Made by a program: the position numbers and the translations under genes
In this document: piece by piece, positions 53,035 to 61,552 of the stretch
How the letters are laid out: the number at the start of each line of letters is the position of its first letter
Position numbering within the stretch: the stretch's first letter is position 1
The notes under the pieces: generated by a model
Database searches by the model: none
Seen by the model: the letters and a program-made list of their open reading frames with translations, nothing else
Told to the model about the DNA's origin: nothing
Assembly (NCBI GenBank): GCA_958439195.1
Contig: OY288160.1
Coordinates: 124,001-188,000, forward strand
Direction: 5' to 3'
DNA length: 64,000 nt
Origin: an uncultured Paracoccaceae bacterium
GTDB lineage: Bacteria; Pseudomonadota; Alphaproteobacteria; Rhodobacterales; Rhodobacteraceae

Positions 53035-53250
53035 TTAACCGCGATAGCGGTTCAGCACGAATACCCGGATTGCCGAGGCGAGGCCGACATCGCCGCTGCG
53101 GCCTTCATCGACCTCGATCGCCAACTGGTTCAGCGTGACTCCGCGTTCGGTGGCGATGGTGCGGAAGGCCTGCCAGAATTCATCCTCCAGCGACACGCTG
53201 GTACGGTGGCCGCGTAGGGTAAGGGAATGTTTGACGGGGCGCGCGGTCAT
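53035..53250 (-). CDS. Ribbon-helix-helix domain protein
   Basis: 71 residues: HSLTLRGHRTSVSLEDEFWQAFRTIATERGVTLNQL is the strand-helix-helix of the RHH_4 family (aryl-sulfate sulfotransferase-like name in databases), then a conserved tail VDEGRSGDVGLASAIRVFVL. Probably a small DNA-binding regulator. Its start overlaps the DUF4169 gene's stop (ATGA). This trio fumC-DUF4169-RHH is a recurrent arrangement in the group. Confidence 0.85.
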   Translation of the reverse strand: MTARPVKHSLTLRGHRTSVSLEDEFWQAFRTIATERGVTLNQLAIEVDEGRSGDVGLASAIRVFVLNRYRG

Positions 53251-53423
53251 TCGTCCCTCTTGTGACCGTCCAGATCGCGGGCGGTTTTGTCCGCCCGCGC
53301 TTTCGCCAGATCCCGTTCGGCCCTTGTCTGGCCGTACTTTGCTGCATTGGCGCCAGCCTGCGCGCGGGCGGCCTTGCGGGCCACCTCTTTCCGTTTTGCG
53401 CGCAGGTTTACGATTTCTGCCAT
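53247..53423 (-). CDS. DUF4169-family small protein
   Basis: 58 residues (MAEIVNLRAKRKEVARKAAR, then helical charged sequence to GHKRDE). The start shares one base with the fumC stop (TGATG) and the stop overlaps the next start (ATGA), so it is translationally coupled on both sides. The N-terminal MAEIVNLR is the family's mark. It is one long basic/acidic helix; function unknown. Confidence 0.85.
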   Translation of the reverse strand: MAEIVNLRAKRKEVARKAARAQAGANAAKYGQTRAERDLAKARADKTARDLDGHKRDE

Positions 53424-54817
53424 CAGCCCTTTGGTCCGATCATATCTTCGGGCCGGACCACCCGGTCGAAGGTTTCGGCGTCGACGAAGCCCAGGGCAAT
53501 CGCCTCTTCCTTCAGGGTCGTGCCGTTCTTGTGCGCGGTCTTGGCAACCTTGGTGGCGTTGTCATAGCCGATGGTGGGGGCCAATGCCGTGACCAGCATC
53601 AGCGATTCCTTCATCAGCTTGTCGATGCGGGGGATATTGGCCTGGGTGCCCACGACCATGTTGTCGGTGAAGCTGCCCGCCGCGTCGCCCAGAAGTTGCA
53701 TGGATTGCAACACGTTGTAGGACATCATCGGGTTATAGACGTTCAGCTCGAAATGTCCCTGCGATCCGGCAAAGCCCACGGCGGCGTCATTGCCCATGAC
53801 ATGGGCGCAGACCATGGTCAGCGCCTCGGCCTGGGTGGGGTTCACCTTGCCGGGCATGATGGATGATCCGGGTTCGTTTTCCGGCAGGATCAGTTCGCCA
53901 AGGCCCGACCGGGGGCCAGAGCCGAGGAGGCGCAGGTCGTTGGCGATCTTGAACAAGCTGGCGGCGACGGTTTTCAGCGCACCGGAGAACATGACCATCG
54001 CGTCATGGGCGGCGAGCGCCTCGAATTTGTTGGGGGCGGTGACGAAGGGCAGGTTGGTGATTTCGGCGATGCGCGCGGCCACGCGGCTATCCCAGCCGAC
54101 CCGCGTGTTCAGGCCGGTGCCGACGGCGGTGCCGCCTTGCGCCAGTTCATAGATATCCGGCAGGCAGGATTTCACGCGGGCGATGCCCTTTTCCACCTGC
54201 TTGGCGTAGCCGCCGAATTCCTGGCCCAGCGTCAGGGGCGTGGCATCCTGCGTGTGGGTGCGGCCGATCTTGATGATGTCCTTGAATTCTTCGGATTTTG
54301 CGGCAAGTGCCGCGTGGAGTTTTTCCAACCCCGGCAGCAGCACATCGCGGGCCATCATGCCGATGGCCACATGCATTGCGGTGGGGAAGGTGTCGTTCGA
54401 CGATTGGCCCATGTTGACGTGATCATTGGGGTGGACGGGTTTCTTTGACCCCATCACGCCGCCCAGCATTTCGATCGCGCGGTTCGAGATCACCTCGTTC
54501 GCGTTCATGTTGGATTGGGTGCCTGATCCGGTTTGCCAGACGACCAGTGGGAAGTTGTCGTCAAAGCGACCGTCGATCACCTCTTGCGCGGCGGTGGCGA
54601 TGGCCTGGCCCAGGTCGGGGGTGATGTCGCCCTGGTCGATGTTGACTAGGGCGCAGGCTTTTTTGATCACGCCCAGGGCGCGGATGATGGCCACCGGCTG
54701 GCGTTCCCATCCGATGGGGAAGTTGATGATCGACCGCTGGGTCTGTGCGCCCCAGTATTTATCGGCGGGAACCTCAAGCGGGCCAAAGCTGTCGGTCTCG
54801 GTGCGGGTCGCGGACAT
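53423..54817 (-). CDS. fumC: Class II fumarate hydratase
   Basis: 464 residues of the aspartase/fumarase superfamily: signature GSSIMPGKVNP, VVWQTGSGTQSNMNANEV, and the substrate segment HPNDHVNMGQSSNDTFPTA. It converts fumarate to malate in the citric acid cycle as a homotetramer without iron. First of an overlapping set with the DUF4169 and RHH genes. Length and all motifs are normal. Confidence 0.97.
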   Translation of the reverse strand: MSATRTETDSFGPLEVPADKYWGAQTQRSIINFPIGWERQPVAIIRALGVIKKACALVNIDQGDITPDLGQAIATAAQEVIDGRFDDNFPLVVWQTGSGTQSNMNANEVISNRAIEMLGGVMGSKKPVHPNDHVNMGQSSNDTFPTAMHVAIGMMARDVLLPGLEKLHAALAAKSEEFKDIIKIGRTHTQDATPLTLGQEFGGYAKQVEKGIARVKSCLPDIYELAQGGTAVGTGLNTRVGWDSRVAARIAEITNLPFVTAPNKFEALAAHDAMVMFSGALKTVAASLFKIANDLRLLGSGPRSGLGELILPENEPGSSIMPGKVNPTQAEALTMVCAHVMGNDAAVGFAGSQGHFELNVYNPMMSYNVLQSMQLLGDAAGSFTDNMVVGTQANIPRIDKLMKESLMLVTALAPTIGYDNATKVAKTAHKNGTTLKEEAIALGFVDAETFDRVVRPEDMIGPKG

Positions 54818-54933
54818 GGGCCAAGTCTCCTGATTTCGCTGGCTAGGCCATAGCGTCAGAGGGGCGTGAAATCAATTGGCATACCGTCGCATACCGGCCA
54901 AATCCGCCCGGACGGTGGCCAGAGCGGGCCGCG

Positions 54934-55398
54934 TCAGTGTTTGCGGAATTTGTCGAGGCTGACGATCTCGGCGTCTTGCTGCGGGGGGGGATCGTCGTCG
55001 CCGTCGTCATCGTCTTCGTCTGTGTCTTCGCCGTCGTCGTCTTCGCTGTGGGTTTCAAACCGCAGGCCAAATTCGACGGATGGGTCTACGAAGGTGCGCA
55101 CGGCATCGAAGGGGATGACCAGCGGTTCGGGTTGATTGCCGAAGTTCAGGGTCACGGAGAAACCTTCATCCGTGACGGTGAGGTTTTCGAACCAGTGCTG
55201 GATGACCACCGTCATTTCCGACGGGTAACGCGCATGAAGCCAGTCTGCGATGGCCACGTCGGGATGCGTGGTGTCAAAGGTGATGAAGAAATGATGCGCG
55301 CCGGGCAGGCCGTCGCGGGCCACGTCTTGCAGGACGTTCTGGATCAATCCGCGCATCGCGCGATGCATCAGATTGCCATAGTCGATGGATCGGGCCAT
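54934..55398 (-). CDS. sspB: ClpXP adaptor SspB
   Basis: 154 residues. The N-terminal 110 residues are the peptide-binding domain of alphaproteobacterial SspB (FFITFDTTHPDVAIADWLHARYP, MTVVIQHWFENLTV, LVIPFDAVRTFVDPSVEFGLRF). A run of acidic residues (about 117-140) is the flexible linker, and the end IVSLDKFRKH is the ClpX-binding tail. It delivers ssrA-tagged proteins to ClpXP. Monocistronic between fumC and chrA. Confidence 0.93.
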   Translation of the reverse strand: MARSIDYGNLMHRAMRGLIQNVLQDVARDGLPGAHHFFITFDTTHPDVAIADWLHARYPSEMTVVIQHWFENLTVTDEGFSVTLNFGNQPEPLVIPFDAVRTFVDPSVEFGLRFETHSEDDDGEDTDEDDDDGDDDPPPQQDAEIVSLDKFRKH

Positions 55399-55485
55399 GC
55401 GCTGTCCTTTCCGGTGCGTGTCACCATTTATGTGGGATTCGCGCCCAAAGGGAAGGGGGGCGATCTGGACAAGGCGTGGTTTGCG

Positions 55486-56764
55486 TCAAGACGCCACTGT
55501 TGGCAGCAATCCCGCCCAGTGCAGGGCAAGTCCGCCAAGGGCGGATATGGCCAAGACGAGCGGCAGCGGCATGTGGCGGCGCAGCAGCAGCCAGCCGGCC
55601 AGCAGGGCCAGCGCGGCCAGTGCTGGGCGGAAGCTGGCAAGATCGGGGTTCAGCAGGTTGATGGGGCCAAAAGTGCTGCGCCCGACTGTGGCAAAGAACA
55701 CATGTGCCGCAAACCAGACCGACAGGTTGGCGATCACGCCCACCACGGCGGCCATGATGCCCGACAGCGCCCCGGCAAGGCGTGGGTCGGCGGTGATGCG
55801 GGCGATCCAGGGGGCACCGGCAAAGATCATCATGAAGCTGGGCACGAAGGTGACCCAGAGCGTGATGCCTGCCGCGGCAAGGCCCATTGGCCAGCCGCCC
55901 TGACGGTGGCCCGCCATATAGCCCACGAATTCGGTGACAAGGATCAGCGGGCCGGGGGTGGTTTCGGCAAGGCCCAACCCATCCATCATCTGGCGCAGGG
56001 TCAGCCAGCCCTGATCTTCGACCACGGCCTGCGCCATCCAGGCCAGCACGGCATAGGCGCCGCCAAAGGTGAGGATGGCGAGTTTTGCGAAGAACAGGCC
56101 GATTTCGGTGAGCAAGTCGCCATCGAAAAGCGCCAGCGCGCCCAGCGGAAGCAGCCAGATGGCAAGCCAGAGGATCAGGGTACGCAGGGTTTGTGCTGCA
56201 AGGGGGGGGTGATCGGGGCGGTCTGCGGTGGGGGGGGATTTGTTGGCAGCGATCCAGCCCCAAAGGCCCGCAGCAAGGATGACCAGCGGGAACGGGGCAT
56301 TGAAGAAGAACAGTGCGCAGAAGGCAAGCACCGCCACGATCAGGGCGGCGCGGCCTTTCAAGGCGCGTTTTGACACGCGCAAAAGTGCCTCGATCACGAT
56401 CACCGCGACGGCGGCCTGCACGCCCATGAACACGGCCTGCATCAGCGGGACGGTGCCGTAGGCGGCATAAAGCGCGGCAAGCGCAAGCACGACCAGCGCA
56501 CCGGGGGCGACGAACAAGCCCCCTGCGATCAGCCCGCCCAGGGTGCCGCGCAGCCGCCAGCCAGACCATGTGGCAAGCTGCATCGCCTCTGGCCCCGGCA
56601 GGAGCATGCAGAAGGAAAAGGGCCAAGAGGTAATCCTTTTCGGTCAGCCAGCGTTTTTCATCGACCAGAACGCGGTGCATCAGCGCGATCTGGGCGGCGG
56701 GACCGCCAAAGGACATGAGGCCGATGTGGCCGAAGGTGCGGATGAGATCGGAAAGCGGTGTCAT
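55486..56764 (-). pseudogene. chrA: Chromate transporter ChrA, one frameshift
   Basis: Two frames together give a complete bidomain CHR transporter of about 425 residues. The first frame runs from ATG 56764 (MTPLSDLIRTFGHIGLMSFG, DEKRWLTEKDYLLAL) and the second continues as MLLPGPEAMQLATWSGWRLRG to the stop at 55486. The break lies at a run of four A at 56616-56619 (T4 on the coding strand), where one extra base is enough to explain it; without it the length is an exact 426 codons. ChrA proteins export chromate in exchange for sulfate. Either a recent mutation or a sequencing error; the rest of the gene is intact. Confidence 0.85.
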
Positions 56765-56860
56765 GGGGACGCAGGTAGCCCGGCCTGTGCAACAGGACAA
56801 TGACATTGAGGCATTGGCGGTTGAGTTTGGGCCAGTGGTGTGGACCAGGCGCATGAAGAA

Positions 56861-56884
56861 CCCCGCCGGGGTGAACCGGCGGGG
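56861..56884 (-). terminator. Stem-loop behind apt
   Basis: CCCCGCCGG (56861-56869) and CCGGCGGGG (56876-56884) are perfect 9-bp arms with a 6-base loop. On the minus strand the stem is followed by TTCTTCAT, 108 bases behind the apt stop, suggesting an apt terminator. Confidence 0.65.
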
Positions 56885-56991
56885 TGGGTTGGGGTGTGTG
56901 TGGTCTTTGCAAGCAGCGCCGGGGTGGGTTACCCCGACACGACTCATCAATAGGCGGCAAGGGTTAAGGAACCGTTACCGGGGCTGGCGGA

Positions 56992-57525
56992 TCACAGACC
57001 TTCGAAGGCGCAAAGGGCGTGGACTTCCATCCCCATCGCCTGAAGCCGCTTGCGGCCGCCCAGATCGGGCAGGTCGACCACGAAGGCGCAGCCCACCACC
57101 TGTGCGCCCAGCCGTTCGATCAGGCGGATGCCCGCCTCGGCGGTGCCGCCCGTGGCCAGCAGATCATCGACCAGCAGCACCTTTTCACCGGGTTGCATGG
57201 CATCGTCATGCACCTCGACCACCGCTTCGCCATATTCCAGCGTGTAGCTTTGGCTGATTGTCGCGCCGGGGAGTTTGCCCTTTTTGCGGATCGGGATGAA
57301 GCCGGTGGACAGTTGGTGTGCGACGGCACCGCCCAGGATGAAACCCCGCGCCTCTAGCCCGGCCACCTTGTCGATTCGCAGCCCGGCATAGGGGGCGAGG
57401 AGCTGATCCACGCACATCCGAAAGCCGCGCGGATCGGCGAAGAGGGTGGTTACGTCGCGGAAGAGGATGCCTTCATGCGGGAAATCGACGATGGTGCGGA
57501 TGTAGTCCTTGACGGTTTTGGCCAT
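56992..57525 (-). CDS. apt: Adenine phosphoribosyltransferase
   Basis: 177 residues with the PRPP-binding motif VLLVDDLLATGGTA and the family opening VKDYIRTIVDFPHEGILFRDVTTL. It makes AMP from adenine and PRPP. It works with MtnP encoded 1.2 kb upstream, which releases adenine from methylthioadenosine. Start 57525 (MAKTVKDYIRT) is clear; the frame is open far upstream only because the 12-bp repeat array carries no stop in that frame. Confidence 0.96.
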   Translation of the reverse strand: MAKTVKDYIRTIVDFPHEGILFRDVTTLFADPRGFRMCVDQLLAPYAGLRIDKVAGLEARGFILGGAVAHQLSTGFIPIRKKGKLPGATISQSYTLEYGEAVVEVHDDAMQPGEKVLLVDDLLATGGTAEAGIRLIERLGAQVVGCAFVVDLPDLGGRKRLQAMGMEVHALCAFEGL

Positions 57526-57651
57526 GTTTTGCCCTGCGGGAATGGGGGTTTGTCTTGGTCTAGCCTTCGGGGGCCGGGGCGTCGAGGGGGCGGAGCCTTG
57601 AATTGGATGGGTTTTTTGCCATCCGACAATCGGGTGCCCTGCGGCACGGGT

Positions 57652-57694
57652 GTGCAGCAGAGCGTGCAGCATACTGTGCAGCACGGTGTGCATA
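57652..57694 (+). repeat. Array of 12-bp repeats with GTGCAGC core, upstream of apt
   Basis: GTGCAGC occurs at 57652, 57664 and 57676, followed by GTGCATA at 57688, exactly every 12 bases. It lies in the 263-base gap between apt and the M15 peptidase gene. The array before rne (45562-45604) has the same core, period and number of units. Confidence 0.75.
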
Positions 57695-57788
57695 CAAATT
57701 TCAGCAGGGTGGAGCGGTTGGGCGTGGTTAAAGGTGCGAAATTGCAAAGGTGGATGTCGGTTCGGTGATGCTTGCCCATCGTGGAGGA

Positions 57789-58630
57789 TCAGTCGAGGCG
57801 GGCGGCCTGCACATGCATCCAGTCACGGTTCCTTGTGCGGCCGAGGGACACCCAGCCTTCGGCTTCCCATATCCCCCAGAATGGGAGGTATTCGGGGCGG
57901 GCAAGGCGGGCGCGGTCGGCGCCCCAATGCAGGCGGTTTTCCGTGTCGTCAAAATCATAGGCGATGCCCCAGGCATGCATGGACCAGCGCGACGGACTGC
58001 CGCGCATCAGGCGGGGGGCATAATCGCCGGAGAAGATGTCGAGCCGCAGGTCATGCAGGCGTTGCGGGCCGTAGTGGTGATGGATGCGGTGCAGGATGCG
58101 GGTCAGGCTGGGGGCGGTTTTTCATGTGCCCAAAGGAAGCTGCGGGTCTGCGACAGGTTCCAGGCGATGCGGAAGGTCCAGGGGCAGGGCACCTTGACCA
58201 GCGGCGGGCGGCGGCCTTCGGGCGTGCCATGCGGGCCGTAGAAGGCGGGGACGTCGGATTCCTTTGGCCAGATAAGCGGGGTGTCGGGCACAGAGGATGG
58301 AGAAGGGGCGGCGTCGGGCCAAGCCGGCGGGTTGCTGGTCGTGGTGCGGGTGATCAGGGCGGTGACGGCCTGCTCCGTCTGTGGTCCCCACCAGCCATCG
58401 ATGGGGCCGGGGGGGTGGCCATCGCGCTGGGCGATGGCCTGCAATGTAGCGATTGCCCGACGTTCCGCCGCCCAATCCTGCCAGCCGGTGGGAAGGGAAG
58501 GGCTGAGTGCGGGCAAGGCGCTGCGGATGGCGGCATCGGTGCGGGAACCGCGCAGGCCATCGGCGGGACCGGGATCATGGTCGAGCGCGGCAAGGCGGGA
58601 TTGCAGGAAGCGGATATGGGGGGCGCGCAT
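57789..58630 (-). pseudogene. Peptidoglycan-binding + M15 metallopeptidase, one frameshift
   Basis: Two frames join to about 280 residues. The first (from ATG 58630, GGAG upstream) has two peptidoglycan-binding-like repeats (RFLQSRLAALDHDPGPADG, LQAIAQRDGHPPGPIDGWWG). The second has the M15 peptidase zinc site, WSMHAWGIAYDFD and DWMHVQAARL. A shift of one base is needed near 58111-58122, where coding-strand runs A5 and C5 lie; one missing A or C restores the frame (843 bases). Such proteins are D-Ala-D-Ala carboxypeptidases or endolysins, sometimes of prophage origin. No signal peptide and no other phage gene nearby. Confidence 0.78.
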
Positions 58631-58727
58631 GGCGTGGCTCCACGGATGACCGGGGGGCGGGCGTGCCCCCGTTCGGGCGGCCATTGCGCGCCCGGCCCGG
58701 TTTACCGGTGGTGAAAGCAGCGCGCGG

Positions 58728-59600
58728 TCAGCCCTTCAGGACGCGCCCGGCCACGGCGTCAAGCATGGACAAAAGGGCAGGATCACGCTTGTCGGGCGCG
58801 GTCATCAGCGCGGTGTCAAGTGCGCGGTCACAGCCATGCGGGCAGGGCGCGCGGTCGGGGCCAAGAAGGGCGGGCAGGGCCGCCACCAGCGCGCGGGCAT
58901 TTCCGGCATTGGCGGTCAGCGTGCGGATCACGGCGGCGACATCCACTGCGTCATGGCCGGGATGCCAGCAATCGTAATCGGTGACCATTGCGACTGAGGC
59001 GTAGCAAAGTTCGGCCTCGCGGGCCAATTTCGCCTCGGGCATCCCGGTCATGCCGATGACATCCGCGCCCCAGGAGCGGTAGAGGCGGGATTCGGCGAGG
59101 GTGGAAAACTGCGGACCTTCCATCGTGATATAGGTGGCGCCGTGATGGATGGTGACACCTGCGCGGCGGGCGGCTTCGGCGCAATGGGCCGACAAGCGGG
59201 GACAGGTGGGATGGGAAAAGCCCACATGCGCCACGCACCCGGCGCCGAAAAAGGATTTGGGGCGGGCGAAGGTGCGGTCGATATATTGATCCACGACGAC
59301 GAAATCGCCGGGGCGATAATCTTCGCGCAGGGAGCCTACGGCGGATACGGCGATGACATCCGTGCAGCCCAGCCGTTTGAGCGCGTCGATATTGGCGCGG
59401 TAGGGCACGTCTGACGGGGCATGGACATGACCGCGCCCGTGGCGGGGCAGGAAGGCCATCGGGGTGCCATCAAGGCGGCCGACAAGAAGTTCGTCGGACG
59501 GTTTGCCCCAGGGAGATTTCACCTTGACCCAGCTTGCGCCTTCCAGACCGTCGATCTGATAGACGCCGGACCCGCCGATGACGCCGATCATGGTTTGCAT
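58728..59600 (-). CDS. mtnP: S-methyl-5'-thioadenosine phosphorylase
   Basis: 290 residues of the purine nucleoside phosphorylase family: VIGGSGVYQIDGL, FLPRHGRGH, YITMEGPQFSTLAES and GMTGMPEAKLAREAELCY, all as in MTAP. It splits methylthioadenosine into adenine and methylthioribose-1-phosphate. Adenine then goes to Apt. Start 59600; ATG 59591 (MIGVIGGSG) is almost as good. Length and motifs are normal. Confidence 0.95.
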   Translation of the reverse strand: MQTMIGVIGGSGVYQIDGLEGASWVKVKSPWGKPSDELLVGRLDGTPMAFLPRHGRGHVHAPSDVPYRANIDALKRLGCTDVIAVSAVGSLREDYRPGDFVVVDQYIDRTFARPKSFFGAGCVAHVGFSHPTCPRLSAHCAEAARRAGVTIHHGATYITMEGPQFSTLAESRLYRSWGADVIGMTGMPEAKLAREAELCYASVAMVTDYDCWHPGHDAVDVAAVIRTLTANAGNARALVAALPALLGPDRAPCPHGCDRALDTALMTAPDKRDPALLSMLDAVAGRVLKG

Positions 59601-59741
59601 GGATGTTCCCCGTGGTTGTTTTGCGGCGCTGCTGTGCGTTGGCTCTGGCCGCAGCTTAGGTGGCGGGTGCGGCGGCGGAAAGGGGGGATGCGCAACACCG
59701 CCGGATGTGCTGGATTGTGGAGGCAAAAGGGGGGGGGCGCG

Positions 59742-60320
59742 ATGGAGGCAGTGGCTTTGGCGCATGACCTGCGCGCGGTGTTTGCGCGGCTGGGGGTGGA
59801 TGCGTTCCTGTCGGATTGGCCGGATCTGGTGCCGGGGCGTGCGGTTGCGGCGCGTGTCCTGCCGGTCTGTCGCTGGCTGGAGCAGGCTGTAGCGGGTGCG
59901 CCACCGGATTTGGTGCCATTGGTGCGGGGCTTGCGGGAGGGGGCGGCCGATTTGCCCTGGGGGCAGACCTATGGGGCGCAGGATTTCGGCGCGGCGTTTC
60001 TGGACGGTTACGGATGGACCGAACTGATCGGGCTGCGCGGGCCGATGGCATCATGCCGGGTGGCGGTGGGGTTTCTGGTGTTGGGGCCGGGGGTGGATTA
60101 TCCGTCCCATGCCCATGAGGCAGAGGAGATTTATCTGCCGTTGTCGGGCGCGGCGTTGTGGCAAAGGGGCGATGCGGACTATGCGGAGGTGCAGCCGGGG
60201 GCGTGCATCCACCATGAAAGCTGGGTTCCCCATGCCATGCGGACAGGGGCAGAGCCGCTGGTTGCGGCCTATGTCTGGCGCGGCGGGGATCTGGCCGCGA
60301 AATCACGGATCGTGGCCTAG
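59742..60320 (+). CDS. dddL: Dimethylsulfoniopropionate lyase, DddL type
   Basis: 192 residues with the C-terminal cupin of the DMSP-lyase family: FLDGYGWTELIGLRGP, FLVLGPGVDYPSHAHEAEEI, and PHAMRTGAEPL. The metal ligands expected for DddL/DddQ are His123, His125, Glu129, Tyr131 and His164. The ending LAAYVWRGGDLAAKSRI agrees with DddL as I remember it. The enzyme cleaves DMSP to acrylate and dimethyl sulfide. It is somewhat shorter than typical DddL (about 220-230) because the N-terminal helices begin late; a TTG or GTG further upstream is possible. No acrylate-degrading genes are adjacent. Tmm, which can oxidise dimethyl sulfide, is in the same window. Confidence 0.8.
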   Translation: MEAVALAHDLRAVFARLGVDAFLSDWPDLVPGRAVAARVLPVCRWLEQAVAGAPPDLVPLVRGLREGAADLPWGQTYGAQDFGAAFLDGYGWTELIGLRGPMASCRVAVGFLVLGPGVDYPSHAHEAEEIYLPLSGAALWQRGDADYAEVQPGACIHHESWVPHAMRTGAEPLVAAYVWRGGDLAAKSRIVA

Positions 60321-60333
60321 TCTTCGGTGCCCG

Positions 60334-60361
60334 GCGTTATGGGCCTAGCGTTATGGGCCTA
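60334..60361. repeat. Tandem 14-bp duplication at the flavin reductase stop
   Basis: GCGTTATGGGCCTA occurs twice in direct succession (60334-60347, 60348-60361), followed by a further GCGTT. The second copy supplies the stop codon of the flavin reductase. Probably slipped-strand duplication. Confidence 0.9.
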
Positions 60362-60943
60362 GCGTTCGTCGGGGCGGGGCAGGGTGATGAGTTCACGCAC
60401 AACGGTGTAGTCACGATAGCCCAGCCGGGCCACGGGGTTGAAGCGGGTCACGTCGAACCGCCCGTTGACCAGACAGTCATCGCGCAGGTGGACGCCCGTC
60501 ACCTCGCCCAGGATCAGGAAATTGTCGCGGCCGCGCATCTGGATGATGTCGATCAGCGTGCATTCCAGCGTGGCGGGGGCATCGGCCACGCGGGGGCAGG
60601 GGATGGTCGTGCATTCGGCGCGGGCGATGTTGGCATGGGCGAATTCGTCCACCTCGGGCGGGAGTTCGGCCGAGGTTTCGGACATTGTGTGGAACATCGC
60701 CTCTTCCACCACATTCACCGCGAAAACGCCGGTTTCGCGGATGTTGATGAGCGAATCCTTTATCCCGGTTGAGGCGAAGGTGACCTGTGGCGGGCTGTAG
60801 GCGGCGGCGTTGAAGAAGGAATAGGGGGCGAGGTTGTCGCCCTGTGATCCGCGAGTGGAAATCCATCCGATGGGGCGTGGTGTCACGATGGCGTTGAACG
60901 GGTTGTGCGGCAGGCCGTGGCCATCGGTGGGGCGGTAGAACAT
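60359..60943 (-). CDS. Flavin reductase family protein (flavoredoxin-like)
   Basis: 194 residues of the FMN-binding split barrel type: PRPIGWISTRGSQGDNLAPYSFFNAAAYSPPQVTFA and FAVNVVEEAMFHTM, with ECTLIDIIQMRGRDNFLILGEVTGVHL. It reduces or carries FMN in the cytoplasm, often serving a partner monooxygenase. Convergent with dddL, 38 bases apart. Start at 60943 (MFYRPTDGHG) is the family start. Partner unknown; no two-component monooxygenase is in the window. Confidence 0.88.
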   Translation of the reverse strand: MFYRPTDGHGLPHNPFNAIVTPRPIGWISTRGSQGDNLAPYSFFNAAAYSPPQVTFASTGIKDSLINIRETGVFAVNVVEEAMFHTMSETSAELPPEVDEFAHANIARAECTTIPCPRVADAPATLECTLIDIIQMRGRDNFLILGEVTGVHLRDDCLVNGRFDVTRFNPVARLGYRDYTVVRELITLPRPDER

Positions 60944-61028
60944 CGCGGGGCGGTTTCCGGGCTTTGGGTGATTTGATCCTGACGTAATCGCATGTTACGC
61001 GCCAATCCAGCAGATTCGGAGGCCCCAC

Positions 61029-61514
61029 TTGTACCGTCTGGAAGAGGAGACCGAGGACGACTGGTGGGAGGTCGAGGCGTTGTATGACCTGTGCTTTTCG
61101 CCGGGGCGGACGGCGTTGTCATCCTATCGGTTGCGCGATGGGGTGCCGACGGTGGCGGCGCTGTGCCTGACGCTGCGGGATGGCGATGGCACGATGGCGG
61201 CGGCGATCCGCTATTGGCCGGTCGAGGTGGGGGGGCAGGATGCGCTGCTGCTTGGCCCCGTGGCCGTGCATCCGACCCGGCAGGGTGAAGGGCTGGGGGG
61301 GTTGCTGATCAACGAAAGCCTGGCCGAGGCCCGGCGGTTGGGGTGGGAGCGGGTGATGCTGGTGGGGGATGCGCCGTATTATTCGCGCTTTGGGTTTCAC
61401 AAGCTGGAGGGGGTGGACATGCCGCCCCCCACCAACCCGGACCGGGTGTTGGGATTTGCGTTGAAGACCGGGGCCTGGGATGGGGTGCGGGGCGCGGTGA
61501 CGAAGGCGACCTGA
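61029..61514 (+). CDS. GNAT-family N-acetyltransferase
   Basis: 161 residues with the acetyl-CoA loop VHPTRQGEGLGGLLINESL and the typical ending LVGDAPYYSRFGFHKL. The start is TTG, supported by CGGAGG seven bases upstream; no ATG or GTG is better placed. Substrate cannot be read; similar proteins act on small molecules or protein N termini. The next gene follows 38 bases downstream and may be co-transcribed. Confidence 0.88.
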   Translation: MYRLEEETEDDWWEVEALYDLCFSPGRTALSSYRLRDGVPTVAALCLTLRDGDGTMAAAIRYWPVEVGGQDALLLGPVAVHPTRQGEGLGGLLINESLAEARRLGWERVMLVGDAPYYSRFGFHKLEGVDMPPPTNPDRVLGFALKTGAWDGVRGAVTKAT

Positions 61515-61552
61515 GCCTTGCGGCGGGGCGCATTCGGCCCCACATTGACGGG

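Noticed and set aside
54937..56373. 478-codon open frame opposite sspB and chrA
   Set aside because: Covers two recognised genes on the other strand and has low-complexity Gly/Gln/His content.
45562..57694. 12-bp arrays as CRISPR
   Set aside because: Repeats and spacers are far too short and there are no cas genes.
57525..57747. Longer apt start through the 12-bp repeats
   Set aside because: It would add a repetitive Leu-His-rich leader; the family start MAKTVKDYIRT is at 57525.
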